Positions 62,309 through 64,000 of a DNA stretch of 64,000 bases are shown one piece after another; position 1 is the first letter of the stretch; every line of letters starts with the position of its first letter. The stretch covers positions 1 through 64,000 of the forward strand of contig PNKE01000047.1 of assembly GCA_013822245.1 (NCBI GenBank), in the 5' to 3' direction. The translations under genes were made by a program, and so were the position numbers. The notes below the pieces were generated by a model. That model was not told the origin of the DNA. It saw only the letters and a program-made list of their open reading frames with translations, and made no database searches. Source of the DNA: Candidatus Solibacter sp. (GTDB taxonomy: Bacteria > Acidobacteriota > Terriglobia > Bryobacterales > Bryobacteraceae).

Positions 62309-63172
62309 TCAGAGTTTGCCGAGAACGGCGCGGGCGATTTCGACGCCCTTCTGCCGGCCGCCGGGCAGCGCGGGCATCATCAGTTCGAGGAAGTTGTCGC
62401 CCTTGAGGGCATAGATGCCGGAGGCCAGCGGGGCCATGACGGCCTGATCGCCGAGTCCGGGTATCTTTTCCATGCCGCCGAGAGCGCCTCCGGCGATGGA
62501 GACGCCGGCCCAATCGGCTTTGCCGCCGCCGCGGCGGACGGCGATCTCAAACACGAGGCCCGCGCTGTTTTGCGCTTGAGCCGCGCCGGCGATCATACCC
62601 TTGGTGAACCGCTCGAGTTGCTGGACGCCTTCGGCCTGGTTATCGCCTTTAGACGATTTCAGGGCCTCCATGGCGGCGCTGGTTTCGGCCTGGGCGATCT
62701 TTGCGAGTTCATCGGGGCCGGCAAAGTAGCGGCAGGAGAGTTTGCCGGAGTCGGCGTCCGGGTTGGGCTCGACGCGTACGATGGCGATGCCGGCGAGTTG
62801 AGAGGCCTGTGATTGCGACAGCAGCCAGCAGCCGTCGCCGCCTTCGGATGCAGCGGCGGCGGCGCCCTGTTCGGCGAGGTCTTTCAGGCTCACTCCCCGC
62901 TCGGCGGCAACGGTCTCGACTTTGTCCTTGATCTTGATTGCGGCCCAGTAGAGGCCGACGCCGCCGAGGATGCCGAGGATCACCAGGACGCCGAAGACGA
63001 CGAGGATGATCTTGAGCACGGGGCTGGAACCCTTTGCCGGCGCGGGTTGCGGCATGGTGGCGCCCATGTTCGGGACGGGAGGCTGGGCCTGGGCGCTGCC
63101 CGCCTTGGCTCCACACTTGCCGCAGAATACGCCGTCGAGCGGCGCACCGCATTGTTCACAGAACCGGGCCAT
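62309..63172 (-). CDS. Zinc-ribbon single-pass membrane protein
   Basis: A protein of about 287 residues. The N-terminal zinc ribbon (RFCEQCGAPLDGVFCGKCG) is followed by a Pro-rich linker and one transmembrane helix (VLKIILVVFGVLVILGILGG). The external C-terminal domain (about 110-287) has GCWLLSQSQASQLAG and a Cys at LSCRYF. I place the start at ATG 63172 with AGGAGG 8 nt upstream; a longer reading to 63223 adds 17 residues. The layout is like zinc-ribbon YfaP/GYF-type membrane proteins. Function unknown. Confidence 0.75.
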   Translation of the reverse strand: MARFCEQCGAPLDGVFCGKCGAKAGSAQAQPPVPNMGATMPQPAPAKGSSPVLKIILVVFGVLVILGILGGVGLYWAAIKIKDKVETVAAERGVSLKDLAEQGAAAAASEGGDGCWLLSQSQASQLAGIAIVRVEPNPDADSGKLSCRYFAGPDELAKIAQAETSAAMEALKSSKGDNQAEGVQQLERFTKGMIAGAAQAQNSAGLVFEIAVRRGGGKADWAGVSIAGGALGGMEKIPGLGDQAVMAPLASGIYALKGDNFLELMMPALPGGRQKGVEIARAVLGKL

Positions 63173-63276
63173 GAGCGTATCCTCCTGGTCCGCGCATGGT
63201 GAGCGCGGAGTGCTTCTGTCCAAGGTTACAGCGATTGCGAGGCGGCAACAAGCGAGCGGGAGTCAGTGAGCGGGAG

Positions 63277-64000
63277 TCAGCCGCGTTCGAGGGGTTGGGT
63301 GAGGCAGTGGGGGCCGCCGTTCTGGCGGGCGAGTTCGGTCCCGTTGAACGCGATCACTTCAACGCCGGCGGAGGCGAGCGCCTTGGCGGTATGGGGGTTG
63401 CCCTGATAGGCGACGACCTTGCCGGGCGCGACGGCGACGACGTTGGAGGCCTGACGGCGGAGTTCCTTGAGGACGACTTCGGCGGCGTGGCGATCACGGT
63501 CCGCGGCGGGCGGGTGGCCGCCGACGAGGACGATTTTGTAGCCGCGGGCGCGGAGGAAGTCGGCGAGTTTAATGTCGCCGAGAGTGTCGTCCTTCTTGCC
63601 GGTTGCGGCGAGGAAGAGTTCGACCGAGCCGAGGCGGGCGAGCGCGGGCAGATGGGATTCGAGGTTGTGGTCCTTGGCTTTCGGCTTCGCCGCCATGCCG
63701 CGGAGCATGTGGGAGAGCGGGTCGCGGCCGGATTCGGACTTGTCGAAGAACCAGGGCAGGGTGAGCGCGGTTCTGGTGTCGACAAAGGTGCAGACGGTAT
63801 CCAGGTGCAGGAAGATATTCTGCAACGGGGAGCGCGTGCCGGAGGGCAGGCGCACGGCGACGACGTCCATGTTGAGCGCGCGGGCGAGTTTTGGAGCGGC
63901 GGATTCGGAGGTACGGTTGCCGACGCCGACAAGAAGGGTATTCTCATCGGCCACCATGGCGTCGCCGCCTTCGAGGGAGACGTCGTGCTCAGCGGCGTCG
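63277..64000 (-). CDS. arcA: Arginine deiminase, C-terminal part (N-terminus beyond window)
   Basis: The visible 240 residues match the C-terminal part of arginine deiminase. Present are SLEGGDAMV, the His in IFLHLDTVCTFVD, and the catalytic Cys loop GGPHCLTQPL at the end. Coding is open to the right edge at 64000, so the first roughly 165-170 residues are missing. The enzyme hydrolyses arginine to citrulline and ammonia. Neighbours to the right are not visible, so an arc operon cannot be judged. Agmatine- and related deiminases share the fold but differ in this loop. Confidence 0.85.
   Translation of the reverse strand, partial: DAAEHDVSLEGGDAMVADENTLLVGVGNRTSESAAPKLARALNMDVVAVRLPSGTRSPLQNIFLHLDTVCTFVDTRTALTLPWFFDKSESGRDPLSHMLRGMAAKPKAKDHNLESHLPALARLGSVELFLAATGKKDDTLGDIKLADFLRARGYKIVLVGGHPPAADRDRHAAEVVLKELRRQASNVVAVAPGKVVAYQGNPHTAKALASAGVEVIAFNGTELARQNGGPHCLTQPLERG

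Overview
The window is chromosomal DNA of a high-GC Gram-negative bacterium, most likely an acidobacterium of the Bryobacterales/Solibacter group. The evidence is the protein repertoire: a PSD1/planctomycete-cytochrome protein paired with a DUF1501 protein, NHL-repeat proteins with a Solibacter-type C-terminal domain, a DUF5916 protein, BlaI/M56 regulators, and several secreted proteins with carboxypeptidase-regulatory-like folds. GTG and TTG starts are common. Gene calls come from reading frames, motifs and start context only; no database search was possible.

Layout. 1-3057: two secreted regulatory-like-domain proteins on the minus strand, the first cut by the window edge. 3158-8755: rpsO, pnp, an MBL-fold hydrolase, purB and a small response regulator. 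13643 down to 8798: a compact minus-strand operon, rsmB-rpe-bamD-response regulator-yajQ-hydrolase. 13661-18523: ttcA, DUF47-pit phosphate uptake, a siroheme synthase N-domain, and a cyclase/SDR pair. 18603-26471: a secreted metalloprotease, a DUF1648 membrane protein, purA, a polytopic membrane protein with a TPR protein, an MFS exporter and a VOC protein. 26581-29429: blaI plus a fused M56/TPR/double-TonB protein. 29463-33848: mutT, an IscU-like scaffold and metH.

33830-39845 looks accessory. It holds a DUF433 protein, a membrane protein/winged-helix regulator pair with a strong palindromic operator, a DUF5916 barrel protein, and an AlbA_2/ParA two-gene module. A 21-bp near-identical direct repeat lies at the metH 3' end and at the ParA 3' end. 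Housekeeping returns with topA and dprA (39927-43576). Then come two large NHL proteins, followed by the most unusual locus: a MoxR-type AAA+ ATPase translationally coupled to a 611-residue protein of unknown function, with a divergent zinc-ribbon protein (49070-52397).

52398-52769 is non-coding and carries a 48-bp direct repeat. The right end (52770-64000) holds the DUF1501/PSD1 pair, a run of exported hydrolases (alpha/beta hydrolases and an S66 peptidase), a DUF2029 membrane glycosyltransferase, a zinc-ribbon membrane protein, and the C-terminal part of an arginine deiminase running off the edge.

Two themes recur. Several genes have a -10-like hexamer only 6-8 nt before the start codon, suggesting frequent leaderless transcription (ttcA, the DUF1648 gene, blaI, the PSD1 gene and others). 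Many genes are also joined by 4-20 bp overlaps. No tRNA, rRNA, CRISPR array, insertion sequence or integrase was found.
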